Below are positions 8,864 through 17,490 of a stretch of 64,000 nucleotides of DNA, in pieces. Numbering within the stretch: the first letter of the stretch is position 1; each line of letters begins with the position of its first letter. The stretch comes from Enterococcus sp. DIV0212c (GTDB taxonomy: Bacteria > Bacillota > Bacilli > Lactobacillales > Enterococcaceae). Position numbers and translations under genes: made by a program. The stretch is taken from the NCBI RefSeq assembly GCF_017377505.1, contig NZ_JAFREN010000016.1, positions 186,001 to 250,000 on the forward strand, read 5' to 3'. The notes beneath the pieces are model-generated. The model did not search any database. It had not been told where the DNA came from and saw nothing but the letters and a program-made list of their open reading frames with translations.

Positions 8864-9733
8864 TTATTCAGCTGTTTCTGGTGTTTCTGGTGTTCCTGGT
8901 TCTACAGTTAGTGTCCAAGTTAATTTTGTTGTATATGTTTTAGCTTTTGCTTGATCACTCGCTGGAACATTTAGTTTTACGCCTTCATAAGCGGCTGTTT
9001 CTGGTGTTTTTTCTTTAGAATATGCATCTTCTTTATAATCATTAATGAAGACTGCTGACGTTGTTGAAGCATTGGTGAAACCTGGTTTTGTATTACTCAA
9101 TACAGTTAGTTCTCCTTCGTTTTTACCAGTTAATGGAATAGTAGCGTGTTTAGCAGGTCCATTTTCTTCACCAACTCCAACTTCAACACCTTTAATATTA
9201 TCTCCTAGCTCTTGAGTGTTTTTTAATGAGTTAGTAAATGTATTGCCATAAATACGAATACGTGTATTTTCTAATACTGAACTTCCAGCTTCAAAGGGAT
9301 TATCTTGAACAACTGATAATTTCCAAGTCGCTTGTTCATTACCTGAAACATCACTTACTTGAACTGAATGAGGCATATAGAAAACGTCTTCTGTGCCTTT
9401 CAACTTACGCTCTTCTGTATAAGCTTCGTAGTCTACAGTTTTGACACTTGTTTTGTTATCTTTTCCAAAAGAGAAGTTTGGTAAATGAGTGACATAGATC
9501 CCATTGTTATTTGGTAACGGAATAGGGTTACCTTTATCATCTTTATCGTCCTCAAGATCTTCGCCATCTTTAGGTCCTTTTTCTGGTTTCGTTGTTCCTG
9601 GTTTTTCCCCGGCTTTAAAACCAACTTCCCCAGTTGTTTTACTGCTTTCTAAATTTTCAGCAGAAGCAGCTTGTGCCCCAATTGATAAAACTATAACGCT
9701 TAATAGTAGACTTGCTAACATTTTTTTCTTCAT
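8864..9733 (-). CDS. WxL-domain surface protein (locus 1, proximal copy)
   Basis: A 289-residue secreted protein with a signal peptide (cleavage near QAASAEN, residue 26). A Lys/Glu/Asp/Pro-rich linker follows, then a WxL domain with TWKLSVVQ and the terminal LTWTLTVEP. Unlike its neighbour, a short Pro/Thr/Glu tail (GTPETPETAE) follows the second motif. Conserved stretches such as NTRIRIYGNTFTNSL and LNVPASDQAKAKTYTTKLTW show common origin with the protein at 7966-8799. The ATG follows AAAGAGGAGTACAAA. It is the third gene of the leftward locus 1 operon, between the LPXTG miniprotein and the second WxL gene. Confidence 0.92.
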   Translation of the reverse strand: MKKKMLASLLLSVIVLSIGAQAASAENLESSKTTGEVGFKAGEKPGTTKPEKGPKDGEDLEDDKDDKGNPIPLPNNNGIYVTHLPNFSFGKDNKTSVKTVDYEAYTEERKLKGTEDVFYMPHSVQVSDVSGNEQATWKLSVVQDNPFEAGSSVLENTRIRIYGNTFTNSLKNTQELGDNIKGVEVGVGEENGPAKHATIPLTGKNEGELTVLSNTKPGFTNASTTSAVFINDYKEDAYSKEKTPETAAYEGVKLNVPASDQAKAKTYTTKLTWTLTVEPGTPETPETAE

Positions 9734-9784
9734 TTTGTACTCCTCTTTCTTTTCTATTTATTATTGTTAAACTAGACGTGTTGT

Positions 9785-10096
9785 CTACGAGCAACCCTGA
9801 TTATTTTTTCTTTTTATTACTACAATTGCTGTTACTGCTAAAGAAATCATTCCAATAATTGTTAAATACATCAAAAATTCTTCTCCAGTTTTTGGTAACA
9901 GTCCGCTACTTTCCTTTTTGGGATTATCGGGATCTATCGGTTTTTCCGGCTCTCTTGGTGCTTCCTTACCGCCATCAATAAAGCCAATTTCCCCTTCTGT
10001 TTTCCCATTTGCTTGAGCAGCAACTGCTGTCACATTGTTTACAAGGAACATACTAATCAACAGAAGGAACAGTAAATAATATTTTTTCTTTTTCAT
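9785..10096 (-). CDS. Small LPXTG-anchored surface protein of WxL locus 1
   Basis: A 103-residue protein with a signal peptide (KKKKYYLLFLLLISMFLVNN... to about residue 28) and a short Gly/Glu/Pro-rich exposed stretch. A canonical sortase signal follows: LPKTGE, a hydrophobic helix and an RKKN tail. The ATG at 10096 was chosen over the upstream in-frame codon at 10138 because an AAGGGGATCAAGAA ribosome site precedes it and it then begins 17 bp after the stop of the upstream gene. Small LPXTG proteins are a regular part of WxL clusters and may give the complex a covalent wall anchor. The counterparts in cassettes A and B lack the Thr. Confidence 0.88.
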   Translation of the reverse strand: MKKKKYYLLFLLLISMFLVNNVTAVAAQANGKTEGEIGFIDGGKEAPREPEKPIDPDNPKKESSGLLPKTGEEFLMYLTIIGMISLAVTAIVVIKRKNNQGCS

Positions 10097-10113
10097 TTCT
10101 TGATCCCCTTGTC

Positions 10114-12921
10114 TCAAGGTTCTTGAACTAATTCCCAAGTGATTTCAGCTTTGTAACTTCCTTTAATTGCACCGCTGCCTTTAGGAACAAGTAATTTCAA
10201 GCCTTCTTTTTTATCTGTTTGATTGGCCAATTCTAATTCGTAATTAGTTTGTGGACGGGCTGTTTTATTACTGTAAATAGATTCACCTGTTGCATCTGCT
10301 ATAACGTGATCTTTCTCACCATTGTTGTAAATGATTTGGGCTCCTTTTAGTACGTCACCACTTGTTTCATGTTTAAACGGTTTAGACATCGAACCATTTA
10401 TTGTAAATTGTCCACGCTTAGAGCCTTCTTTAGGGGCCGTTCTTCCACGCTTATCTGCAATATTCAACTTAAATGGATCCGTAGAAGCATATTCTAATTC
10501 TTGATCATGGGACTGAATAACTCCTGTTTTAAAGAGCATTTCATTTGTCGCACCTATGGCTACTTGACCTTTAAAGATATAGGTTCTTTCATTTTTACCT
10601 ACAATTATTTCGACTTTTTTCTCATCAGACGGTGGTGTCAAAAGCTCGTACAAGTCGTCCGTAATTGCTTTTACAACCTTTGAAACCTCTGCTTCTGCAG
10701 TTAAATCAACAAATTCTTTGGGCTTTTTCAAAAGTGTAACAGCAGGTTTGATCTCATTGCCATCTTCGTCTTTAAAGTAAATGTTTAATTCAACTTCACT
10801 TTTACGGTAGAATAATTTGATCGTTTGGGCATCCTTTTTGATGCTTCCAATTAATGGTGCACCTTCAGAACGCACATAATCAAAGTCTACAACTACTTCG
10901 GTAAGCGGATCAATTGCATATGGTGCTCCAATAATACCAGGAATCGTTTTATTCTCTTTAATCTTTGCGTTAGTTGACTCATCATAATATTCAACGATCA
11001 AACTTGATTCATTAGATTCTGCATATACTTTATAGACATTTTTAGCAGCATCAAAGCTTACCTTATGCGTTGCGGCCGTCAAGGAATTGGCGCCTGCTGC
11101 GGCAAAATCTAATTTGTTGTATTCTGCTACTCCAAGTCTCGTACTAACGATCTTCAATGCCTGAGCTTTGGTCAAACTTGCTCCATATTTCAAAGAAGAT
11201 AACCCTGGATCTTTTAATGAGTAATCCTTACCGCTGTATAATTGATACTTGGAACCAACGATTGTTTGTTTCAATTCATAATTTGCAGCACTAGTAGCTG
11301 CGCCTGTGCCTTTATACTTATAAACTTCTACAGCTGCTTCCGTATAAGGATGGAACAAATTCGGCAATGCTTTGAATGGTTTATTATGTGTTTGATACTC
11401 CGATGCTGAAAAGCTTATTCCATTTGTAGTCGTACCTAATTTACTGAGTGTTCCCATCACAGATGCAGTTGTATCATCAAAAGTAGCTTTAAATGACCCT
11501 GAATCTGCAACATCCGTATCTCCGTCATTTTTATTAGCGATAGTCAATTCCTTTTTCGTTGGTGAAGTCGGAGTAGAATTATGCTTTGATGTTAACGAAG
11601 AAGCAACATAACTAAATTTCGAAAAATTTAAATCTGCTTGATACGCTCGTGTCGGGTTAACCGGTAACGAGTCAGTAAATAACTTCATAAATGCAGCCAT
11701 TGAATTAGGTGCGCTGACTGCATGTGGATCTGTACTTGTTCTGTTTGTCGCCGTTATCGCCATCCAATTCCAAAACTTCCTGTCTTTAACCACATCATCT
11801 TGTAAACTATTGTATGTTCCAGTTTGGCCTGGGCTTTCAATATTCCCGCCTGCCCAACGTGGCAAACCGGACATAGGATTGTAATTTCCTGAGTGATCGT
11901 ACCTTACAGCAATATAAATCGGACCTTGATCACCTGGCACAGATAGATTGTTAAACCTCGTCAAAATATCTTTGTAATCAGTAACTACATTTTTATTTAG
12001 ATTATTAACTGGTCTAGCACTAAGCTGAAAATCTGATAAATAGACAATAACTGGTATGGCCTCTGGATTCCTCTCAGCTTCCATGATCGGTACTACATAC
12101 TCAAGATTACCAACTTGATTATCCTCATCATATGTCTTGTCTTTTGCAAATGACTTATCTATTATTTGTTCCCAACCTGGTACCTTTTCTAAAAATGCTT
12201 GTTGATTCACATCATCATTGATTGTCGTACTGTTTCGGCTAGGTGAGTTTAGACCAAATATTCGAATTCTGCTTCCGCTATAGTCATTTAGTACCAATTT
12301 TGACAGATTAGTAATCAATTCTTTCCCGTGAAAACGAGGAACTACAGGATCCAAACCTGCAATTGTGGCATTGTTCATTGAACCTGACCAATCCAAAACA
12401 AACATCACATCATACTTCACTTTTTTATCTGCTGGTAAACCTAAAACTGTTGGTAAGTCGTACTCCAACTCATATTGACCCGCAGCATTTGGAAAGTTGT
12501 TCAGTGACTTAACTGAGGGATCTAGTTTACCGAGTGTAGTTATTTTTTCTAACTTTCGTACTGTTTCCACCAACAGCATTCGGGCTAAATCTGAACTGAC
12601 ACCTGATGTAGCTGTCAGACTAGATTGATATGCTTTATCTAATGCCGCAAGTGACCCCTCTGTCCATGTCTTGTTTCCTTTATAAGGTCTGTTTTTATCC
12701 GTTCCTTTTTGTTGGTCTAAAAAACTTTTGACTTCATTTTTAGCTGTAGTCAAATCAGCTGATTCCCAGTTTTTATAATTTGCGTTTTCTATGGCGAAAA
12801 GAACAGAGTTATCCTCTGCTTTGATATGTGTTATATTTTTTAATACCAACAAGATACAAATCAGACTTACTAACAATACTAAAATTATTTTAGCACCCTT
12901 TTTATTTCCAGTATTTATCAT
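10114..12921 (-). CDS. Large surface protein with vWA domain and C-terminal WxL motif
   Basis: A 935-residue protein. The N-terminal membrane/signal segment is at about residues 10-32. A von Willebrand factor A domain starts near residue 170, with the metal-ion-dependent adhesion site DWSGS (YDVMFVLDWSGSM) and a later YLSDF strand. Downstream are MucBP-like stretches (SSLIVEYYDESTNAKIKENKT; ELNIYFKDEDGNEI). The WxL-type C-terminus ends ITWELVQEP. It is probably an adhesin held at the surface through WxL contacts. First gene of the locus 1 operon, with the ATG behind GGAAGGAGGAGG; a promoter with an overlapping dyad lies just upstream. The ligand is unknown. Confidence 0.88.
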   Translation of the reverse strand: MINTGNKKGAKIILVLLVSLICILLVLKNITHIKAEDNSVLFAIENANYKNWESADLTTAKNEVKSFLDQQKGTDKNRPYKGNKTWTEGSLAALDKAYQSSLTATSGVSSDLARMLLVETVRKLEKITTLGKLDPSVKSLNNFPNAAGQYELEYDLPTVLGLPADKKVKYDVMFVLDWSGSMNNATIAGLDPVVPRFHGKELITNLSKLVLNDYSGSRIRIFGLNSPSRNSTTINDDVNQQAFLEKVPGWEQIIDKSFAKDKTYDEDNQVGNLEYVVPIMEAERNPEAIPVIVYLSDFQLSARPVNNLNKNVVTDYKDILTRFNNLSVPGDQGPIYIAVRYDHSGNYNPMSGLPRWAGGNIESPGQTGTYNSLQDDVVKDRKFWNWMAITATNRTSTDPHAVSAPNSMAAFMKLFTDSLPVNPTRAYQADLNFSKFSYVASSLTSKHNSTPTSPTKKELTIANKNDGDTDVADSGSFKATFDDTTASVMGTLSKLGTTTNGISFSASEYQTHNKPFKALPNLFHPYTEAAVEVYKYKGTGAATSAANYELKQTIVGSKYQLYSGKDYSLKDPGLSSLKYGASLTKAQALKIVSTRLGVAEYNKLDFAAAGANSLTAATHKVSFDAAKNVYKVYAESNESSLIVEYYDESTNAKIKENKTIPGIIGAPYAIDPLTEVVVDFDYVRSEGAPLIGSIKKDAQTIKLFYRKSEVELNIYFKDEDGNEIKPAVTLLKKPKEFVDLTAEAEVSKVVKAITDDLYELLTPPSDEKKVEIIVGKNERTYIFKGQVAIGATNEMLFKTGVIQSHDQELEYASTDPFKLNIADKRGRTAPKEGSKRGQFTINGSMSKPFKHETSGDVLKGAQIIYNNGEKDHVIADATGESIYSNKTARPQTNYELELANQTDKKEGLKLLVPKGSGAIKGSYKAEITWELVQEP

Positions 12922-12962
12922 TTCCTCCTCCTTCCCTATAATTTCAATATAGCTTATTAAAA

Positions 12963-13004
12963 GCTATACAAATCTATTTCTATTTTTCAATAAATTGAAA
13001 AATA
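12963..13004 (-). promoter_or_regulatory. Candidate promoter of WxL locus 1 with dyad operator over the -35
   Basis: On the minus strand TTGAAA (12990-12985) and TATAGC (12968-12963) are 16 bp apart, about 40 bp before the first gene. A perfect palindrome with 11-bp arms and a 2-bp centre (12981-13004, arm TATTTTTCAAT) covers the -35 box. It could be a regulator-binding site, for example for the Mga-like protein encoded next door. Confidence 0.45.
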
Positions 13005-13291
13005 AAATCATGTCTAACGTAGAATGATAGTGGATGCTTGAATCAGCATTTCTCATTTTGCCAAACATTAGATATCTTTTATATTTCATTAACATATAGT
13101 AAGACATGTTTTTCATATCTATTATTTATCATTTTAAAAAAATAAAAAGATATTTTTCTCTGTAATTTATTTATACATTTTTTTTCTACCAAAAATAAAT
13201 CATTATTTCCTTTAAGTAACGGAAATAATGATTGTTTTTTGATAACAGCTGATGCAACAGCTATTTCTACTTATTCAAATGTATATTTTTA
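13005..13291. other. Intergenic region with terminator-like hairpin
   Basis: AT-rich gap upstream of WxL locus 1. It holds a perfect 13-bp stem (AATCATTATTTCC, 13198-13210, with its complement 13221-13233, 10-nt loop). On the minus strand this lies about 60 bp past the regulator's stop and is followed by a TATTTTTGG tail, so it is the likely terminator of the Mga-like gene. Confidence 0.55.
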
Positions 13292-14791
13292 TTACCACGA
13301 CTTACTCTGACTAATTTTCCTTGTTATTTCTTTCAATATTGTTTCACACATAATATCGAAATATTGGGAATCAGAAAAAGTTGGCACATAAACCCTTACT
13401 GGATGCTCTCCTTGAATCGAGTAATTCTTATCAGAAACCACTAAATCTACCGAATCATCATAAAAATTCACAATCTCTACATTTTCAGCAAACACTTGCT
13501 TTATCTTAGCTTTTAAAATATCAGTCAAATATACTTTGGATATCTGCACATGTACGCGAACCGTAACGATATTTTCCAATTCCACTCTAGATATGAGACT
13601 ATAAATCAACAAAAAAAGTTGATTTATCAAAACATCTTCTTTATTTCTTTGGAACCACAGATTGAAAAATGGATTATCAGGAAATTGTTTTTTGGCAGGA
13701 TCCATAAAACCTTTGATTTTAGCTAATAATTCTTTTTCATATTTTGTTCTAGAATAATAGTTTGCTTCATCATAAACATATAAAAAATATCTAGAATCTA
13801 TAAAGCTAAAATAAACGTACAATAAAAATGTGGTGATATCTTGTTTAACTAATAGTTCTCTTTCCTTATCATTTTCGAAAAATTCAGAGAGTATGTTTTG
13901 GACAAGATAATCCCGAGTCTCTTTAAAATTTTCAAAACGATCCACATCAATAATCATTTCTTCTTCTAAATAAGGTTCAGGTATAATCAACTGCCCTCTG
14001 ATACAAAAGAAAAAGAAGAACTGAATTTCACTCTGCTTATTTTTAAAATAAGGACAATATGTATTGATATAATTAGATATACCTTTGTAAATACGTTCAT
14101 AACCACCATGTTCTTTAAATTGTACCGTCGTTTTTTGATTCACATAAAATCCTTGGTTGTTTCTGATTTTACAAATAAACAATAGTAAGCAAATCATACT
14201 TTTTTTTGAAGCATCAAATTGTACCTTTTCAAAGAAAACTTCTGTTAACGTTCGCTCTATATCACGATAAGTCTCTTCTGAAAAAAACCAGTCTGAATGC
14301 GCATATGAAAAAAATAAGAAATAGAAATTACGGATTCGATATTCTTCGCCGATCAACACATTTTCTTTGGATAGCTTGAAATAGAATTGTTTCAAAATCT
14401 TGTTCAATTTCTTTTTATATCGCATATACGTCGCTTCGCTGATAAAATATGTCTTACAAATTTTGTTCTTATCAAGGTACCCTTTTAAAAAAAGTTCTTT
14501 AATCATAATATAGATAACTGATTTTTCTAAATAATAAAAAGCTGCATCGGCTAAAGAAATATTAGAAACAATGATTGAAGTAATTTTCCCATTTTCATTA
14601 TAATTAATGGTCATTTTTGTTTCATCAAGATACGGATTATCCTTTAGAGACAATACGATCGACCGAACTGTTTTATCTGAAAAACCTGTTGCAGTGACTA
14701 AATCAGATATTTTTACTTCTTTTAATTCTTTAATCAGATACGCTAATACTTCAATCTTTCTATTATCAATATCACCGATAAATAATCTCAT
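13292..14791 (-). CDS. Mga-like transcriptional regulator
   Basis: A 499-residue protein from the ATG at 14791, chosen over the in-frame codon at 14821 because AAAGGGGGAGAAAAT precedes it. The N-terminal 60 residues form a helix-turn-helix (VKISDLVTATGFSDKTVRSIV). A second one lies near residues 115-135 (ICKTYFISEATYMRYKKKLNKIL), the M_trans/Mga arrangement. The long middle contains PRD-like helical stretches, and the C-terminus has an alpha/beta EIIB-like look (LTDILKAKIKQVFAENVEIVNFYDDSVDLVVSD). Mga/AtxA-type proteins activate surface-protein operons. Its position directly upstream of, and co-directional with, WxL locus 1 suggests it controls that operon. Confidence 0.8.
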   Translation of the reverse strand: MRLFIGDIDNRKIEVLAYLIKELKEVKISDLVTATGFSDKTVRSIVLSLKDNPYLDETKMTINYNENGKITSIIVSNISLADAAFYYLEKSVIYIMIKELFLKGYLDKNKICKTYFISEATYMRYKKKLNKILKQFYFKLSKENVLIGEEYRIRNFYFLFFSYAHSDWFFSEETYRDIERTLTEVFFEKVQFDASKKSMICLLLFICKIRNNQGFYVNQKTTVQFKEHGGYERIYKGISNYINTYCPYFKNKQSEIQFFFFFCIRGQLIIPEPYLEEEMIIDVDRFENFKETRDYLVQNILSEFFENDKERELLVKQDITTFLLYVYFSFIDSRYFLYVYDEANYYSRTKYEKELLAKIKGFMDPAKKQFPDNPFFNLWFQRNKEDVLINQLFLLIYSLISRVELENIVTVRVHVQISKVYLTDILKAKIKQVFAENVEIVNFYDDSVDLVVSDKNYSIQGEHPVRVYVPTFSDSQYFDIMCETILKEITRKISQSKSW

Positions 14792-15199
14792 ATTTTCTCC
14801 CCCTTTATTTAATGTTACCAACCCTCACTGATCATTACTTAATTAGAACCCTCTAGTAACAAAAGCTCTTCACTCATTATATATTTTAAAAAAAGAATTT
14901 CCACTATTTATTTAAATAAAATTCGTAATTTATTATTTGTCTATCACTTTTATCTTCTTTTCCTTTTCACCTGACAATTAATAATAAAAATATTTCAATC
15001 GTTCTCATAGCAGTGATAAATCAATAAATAAACAAAAAATACCTCTTCACAAAAAACAAAACACTTTTAAATAATATAAATGAATGTTTTTAACAAAAAA
15101 AATAATAACGTCCATGTTATTATTTCTAAAAAAACTTTTTTAAATAATTGTTTCTCTCTTTATAGATAACGTTTTCATTTTCGTTTGACATTTTCTTCT
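14792..15199. other. AT-rich divergent intergenic region
   Basis: About 400 bp between the leftward Mga-like gene and the rightward LysM gene. It has many A/T runs and no ORF with a ribosome site. It must contain the Mga-like promoter; no confident pair of boxes was found. No RNA gene was recognised. Confidence 0.4.
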
Positions 15200-15228
15200 T
15201 TGAGAGTAGTCTAACATTGTGATATACT
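15200..15228 (+). promoter_or_regulatory. Sigma-A promoter of the LysM gene
   Basis: TTGAGA (15200-15205), 17-bp spacer, TATACT (15223-15228), 62 bp upstream of the TTG start. Confidence 0.7.
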
Positions 15229-15289
15229 AGTAGTGCTTTGTTTTACAGTATTTCTCTTGTACATTTATTATGAAAGGAGTGAAAGAATT

Positions 15290-15823
15290 TTGGAAGAAGA
15301 ATACTCACGCCGAAAACAGCAACGCCCGGCATCAGCATCAAAATCCACTATCATAATTGTTATTTTATTGTTAGTTCTAAATACATTTGCATTAGGTTCA
15401 TTGCTATTTTTGAACATCCTAGCAAGCTCTAAACAAGAAGAACAATTAAACAGCATAGAAAGACAGGTCAGCCAACTTGACCAAGGAACAGAAAAACAAT
15501 CACCCGCTCCTGAAAATACCGAGCATAATGTTCCTGTAAGAGAAAGTTCTACGCAAGCGAGCACGACCACAACAGAATCTAGTTCAACTACTGAAAGTTC
15601 CAGTCATCCTGTAGAAACAACGCCTTCATCAGAAGTTGTCGAACAGCAAACTGAACGTTCATCTGAGCCTGCAACGTCTGTTGCAACTACGTATACAGTC
15701 CAGCAAGGAGATACGCTTTCTGTAATTGCTGAGAAAAATAAGCTATCTATTCAAGAGTTAATGACTAAAAATAATTTGACTGATTCTACAGTCTACATTG
15801 GGCAAGTGTTATCATTACAATAA
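15290..15823 (+). CDS. Membrane-anchored LysM-domain protein
   Basis: The start is TTG at 15290, not the ATG at 15233, because AAAGGAGTG lies 8 bp before it and the 15200-15228 promoter would put the upstream ATG in or near the transcription start. The 177-residue protein has a short basic cytoplasmic head, one membrane helix (STIIIVILLLVLNTFALGSL, about residues 18-40) and a Ser/Thr-rich linker. A single C-terminal LysM domain follows (YTVQQGDTLSVIAEKNKL ... NNLTDSTVYIGQVLSLQ), which binds the glycan of peptidoglycan. No catalytic domain is present. It is likely a type II membrane protein that contacts the wall. It stands alone between its promoter and a strong terminator. Confidence 0.85.
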   Translation: MEEEYSRRKQQRPASASKSTIIIVILLLVLNTFALGSLLFLNILASSKQEEQLNSIERQVSQLDQGTEKQSPAPENTEHNVPVRESSTQASTTTTESSSTTESSSHPVETTPSSEVVEQQTERSSEPATSVATTYTVQQGDTLSVIAEKNKLSIQELMTKNNLTDSTVYIGQVLSLQ

Positions 15824-15874
15824 GTAACTATTTTTCCCTACATAATTTTATTTAATCGATCACACTTGTTATGT

Positions 15875-15922
15875 AAAAAAGCAGAGCCAAAAACTATTAG
15901 TTAGTTTTAGCTCTGCTTTTTT
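15875..15922. terminator. Bidirectional terminator between convergent genes
   Basis: Inverted repeat AAAAAAGCAGAGC / GCTCTGCTTTTTT (15875-15887 and 15910-15922), with A and T runs on the two outer sides. It serves the LysM gene on the plus strand and the phn/nucleotidase operon on the minus strand. Confidence 0.85.
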
Positions 15923-15934
15923 ATATAACAATCC

Positions 15935-17458
15935 TTAGTTGCAAGAATGTTTGATTTTGTAGTTTAAGTTTTTCGGTACTATGATTTCCCTTTGTGACTG
16001 GATATAATCAACAATCAGTCCAACAATTTCTTGTGCCCCTTCATCAATCACAGGACATTGTTGATAGGTAGGAAAACCGCCTCCGCCACTCGCTCGATAA
16101 TCACTCAATGCAATCGTAAATTCATCATTATCAGCGATAGTTTTACCTTTATATTTCAATTCAATTAAACGCTGCCCTGCCTTTTGACAAAGATCGATCG
16201 TATAATCAATGCCTACAAAAAAATCAAAATGGTAATGTTCAATTTTAGGATACAAGAAACTTGATGAAATGATCACTTCATTTTGTTCATTTAAGCTGAA
16301 ATAATCCGTATTCTTCTCTACAACTTTTTTTAGCTGAGCTCCAGTGATTTTTAATGTAATCAACTGATTTGTATACGGATACGTTGCAATCACATCCCGC
16401 ATCGTCACTTCTTGATGAAACCCTGGCGATGTATTTGCCAAAGAAACAACTGCAATTTGTGCTTTGCTTGCCTGAAGTTGAACAGCACCGATCAATTCTA
16501 CGATTGGGTTTCCGTGTAGTGCCATTTCTAATTTATTTTCTGCCAAGGCATCTTTATCTAATTTGCCGATTGCTTGATCCAGCCAGCCTTGTACCTTTGA
16601 TTCTAAAGGTAGCAATTGTTCCAGCATTCTTTGATTTGGTCGCTCACTTGGTTTTCCGACTGTCGAAGTTATCTTTATATCTTCAGCTTTATCAATAGTG
16701 ATTTCAAAGTAATTTAAGGCATTGGAAGAAGGTTGAACAATATACGTACCATGTAATAATTGGCCTTCAATCAACAAGTGCTGATGCCCTGTCAGTAATA
16801 AATCAAAGCCGAGTTCTTCACAAATTTTATAGCCGATGTTCTCACTAGTTTTCGATAAAACCTTGCCTGAATGGACATCTCTTTCAAATCCGCCATGATA
16901 AATACAAATCGTTAAATCTACTTGAGATTTCATTTCCTCATATGCTTGTTTGACAGCAGTAAAAGGATCTGCAACCGTGATATCTTCAATATTTTCTTCC
17001 TTTTCCCAGACATTGATGTAATCCGTCACTACACCAACTATGCCCACTCTCAACCCATTTCCTAAGGTCTTTATCTCCCAAGGAAATTTTTTCTTTTGAC
17101 TTGCTGCATCTAAAATATTCTCACAAACACACGTTGCATCTAACGTATTCAAGTATTTATATAAGTACTGTGTGCCGTAATTAACATCATGATTGCCTAG
17201 TGTAACAAAATCGTAGCCCGCTTGATTCAGTACGTTTGCTTGAGGAAAACCTTCTTCCTGATGCGCTTGACAATAGGTTGCCAACGCTGAGCCTTGAAGC
17301 ATATCACCACCATCGATGATCAATGTATTTTCGTCTTTTTGAAAGTTCGGGATACATTTTAATAAGCCCATATTTTTTTCTTTTGTATCAGCGTAATTCG
17401 TTGGAAATAAATAGCCGTGTACATCAGATGTATAATAAATTTTCACATGTTGGTTCAT
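15935..17458 (-). CDS. 5'-nucleotidase / bifunctional metallophosphatase, cytoplasmic
   Basis: 507 residues from the ATG at 17458 (AGGTGG site 7 bp before it); the longer frame uses a TTG with no ribosome site. Calcineurin-like metallophosphatase motifs are in order: SDVHGYL, DGGDML, LGNHDVNYG, YHGGFERD and GHQHLLIEG. The 5'-nucleotidase C-terminal domain ends in RASGGGGFP. This is the UshA/YfkN family, which hydrolyses nucleotides and cyclic nucleotides. No signal peptide is visible, so unlike exported UshA it should act in the cytosol. It is the last gene of the phnDCEE operon, 32 bp after another phosphatase, pointing to release of phosphate from an imported organophosphate. Confidence 0.85.
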   Translation of the reverse strand: MNQHVKIYYTSDVHGYLFPTNYADTKEKNMGLLKCIPNFQKDENTLIIDGGDMLQGSALATYCQAHQEEGFPQANVLNQAGYDFVTLGNHDVNYGTQYLYKYLNTLDATCVCENILDAASQKKKFPWEIKTLGNGLRVGIVGVVTDYINVWEKEENIEDITVADPFTAVKQAYEEMKSQVDLTICIYHGGFERDVHSGKVLSKTSENIGYKICEELGFDLLLTGHQHLLIEGQLLHGTYIVQPSSNALNYFEITIDKAEDIKITSTVGKPSERPNQRMLEQLLPLESKVQGWLDQAIGKLDKDALAENKLEMALHGNPIVELIGAVQLQASKAQIAVVSLANTSPGFHQEVTMRDVIATYPYTNQLITLKITGAQLKKVVEKNTDYFSLNEQNEVIISSSFLYPKIEHYHFDFFVGIDYTIDLCQKAGQRLIELKYKGKTIADNDEFTIALSDYRASGGGGFPTYQQCPVIDEGAQEIVGLIVDYIQSQREIIVPKNLNYKIKHSCN

Positions 17459-17490
17459 ATAATTCCACCTCAAATCTATGGTAATGATTC

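Noticed and set aside
10096-10138. Longer start of the small LPXTG protein
   Set aside because: The extra 14 codons overlap the upstream gene and would precede the signal peptide; the ribosome site points to 10096.
15184-15190. TTGACA at 15185 as the -35 of the LysM gene
   Set aside because: It is 32 bp from the TATACT; TTGAGA at 15200 has the correct 17-bp spacing.
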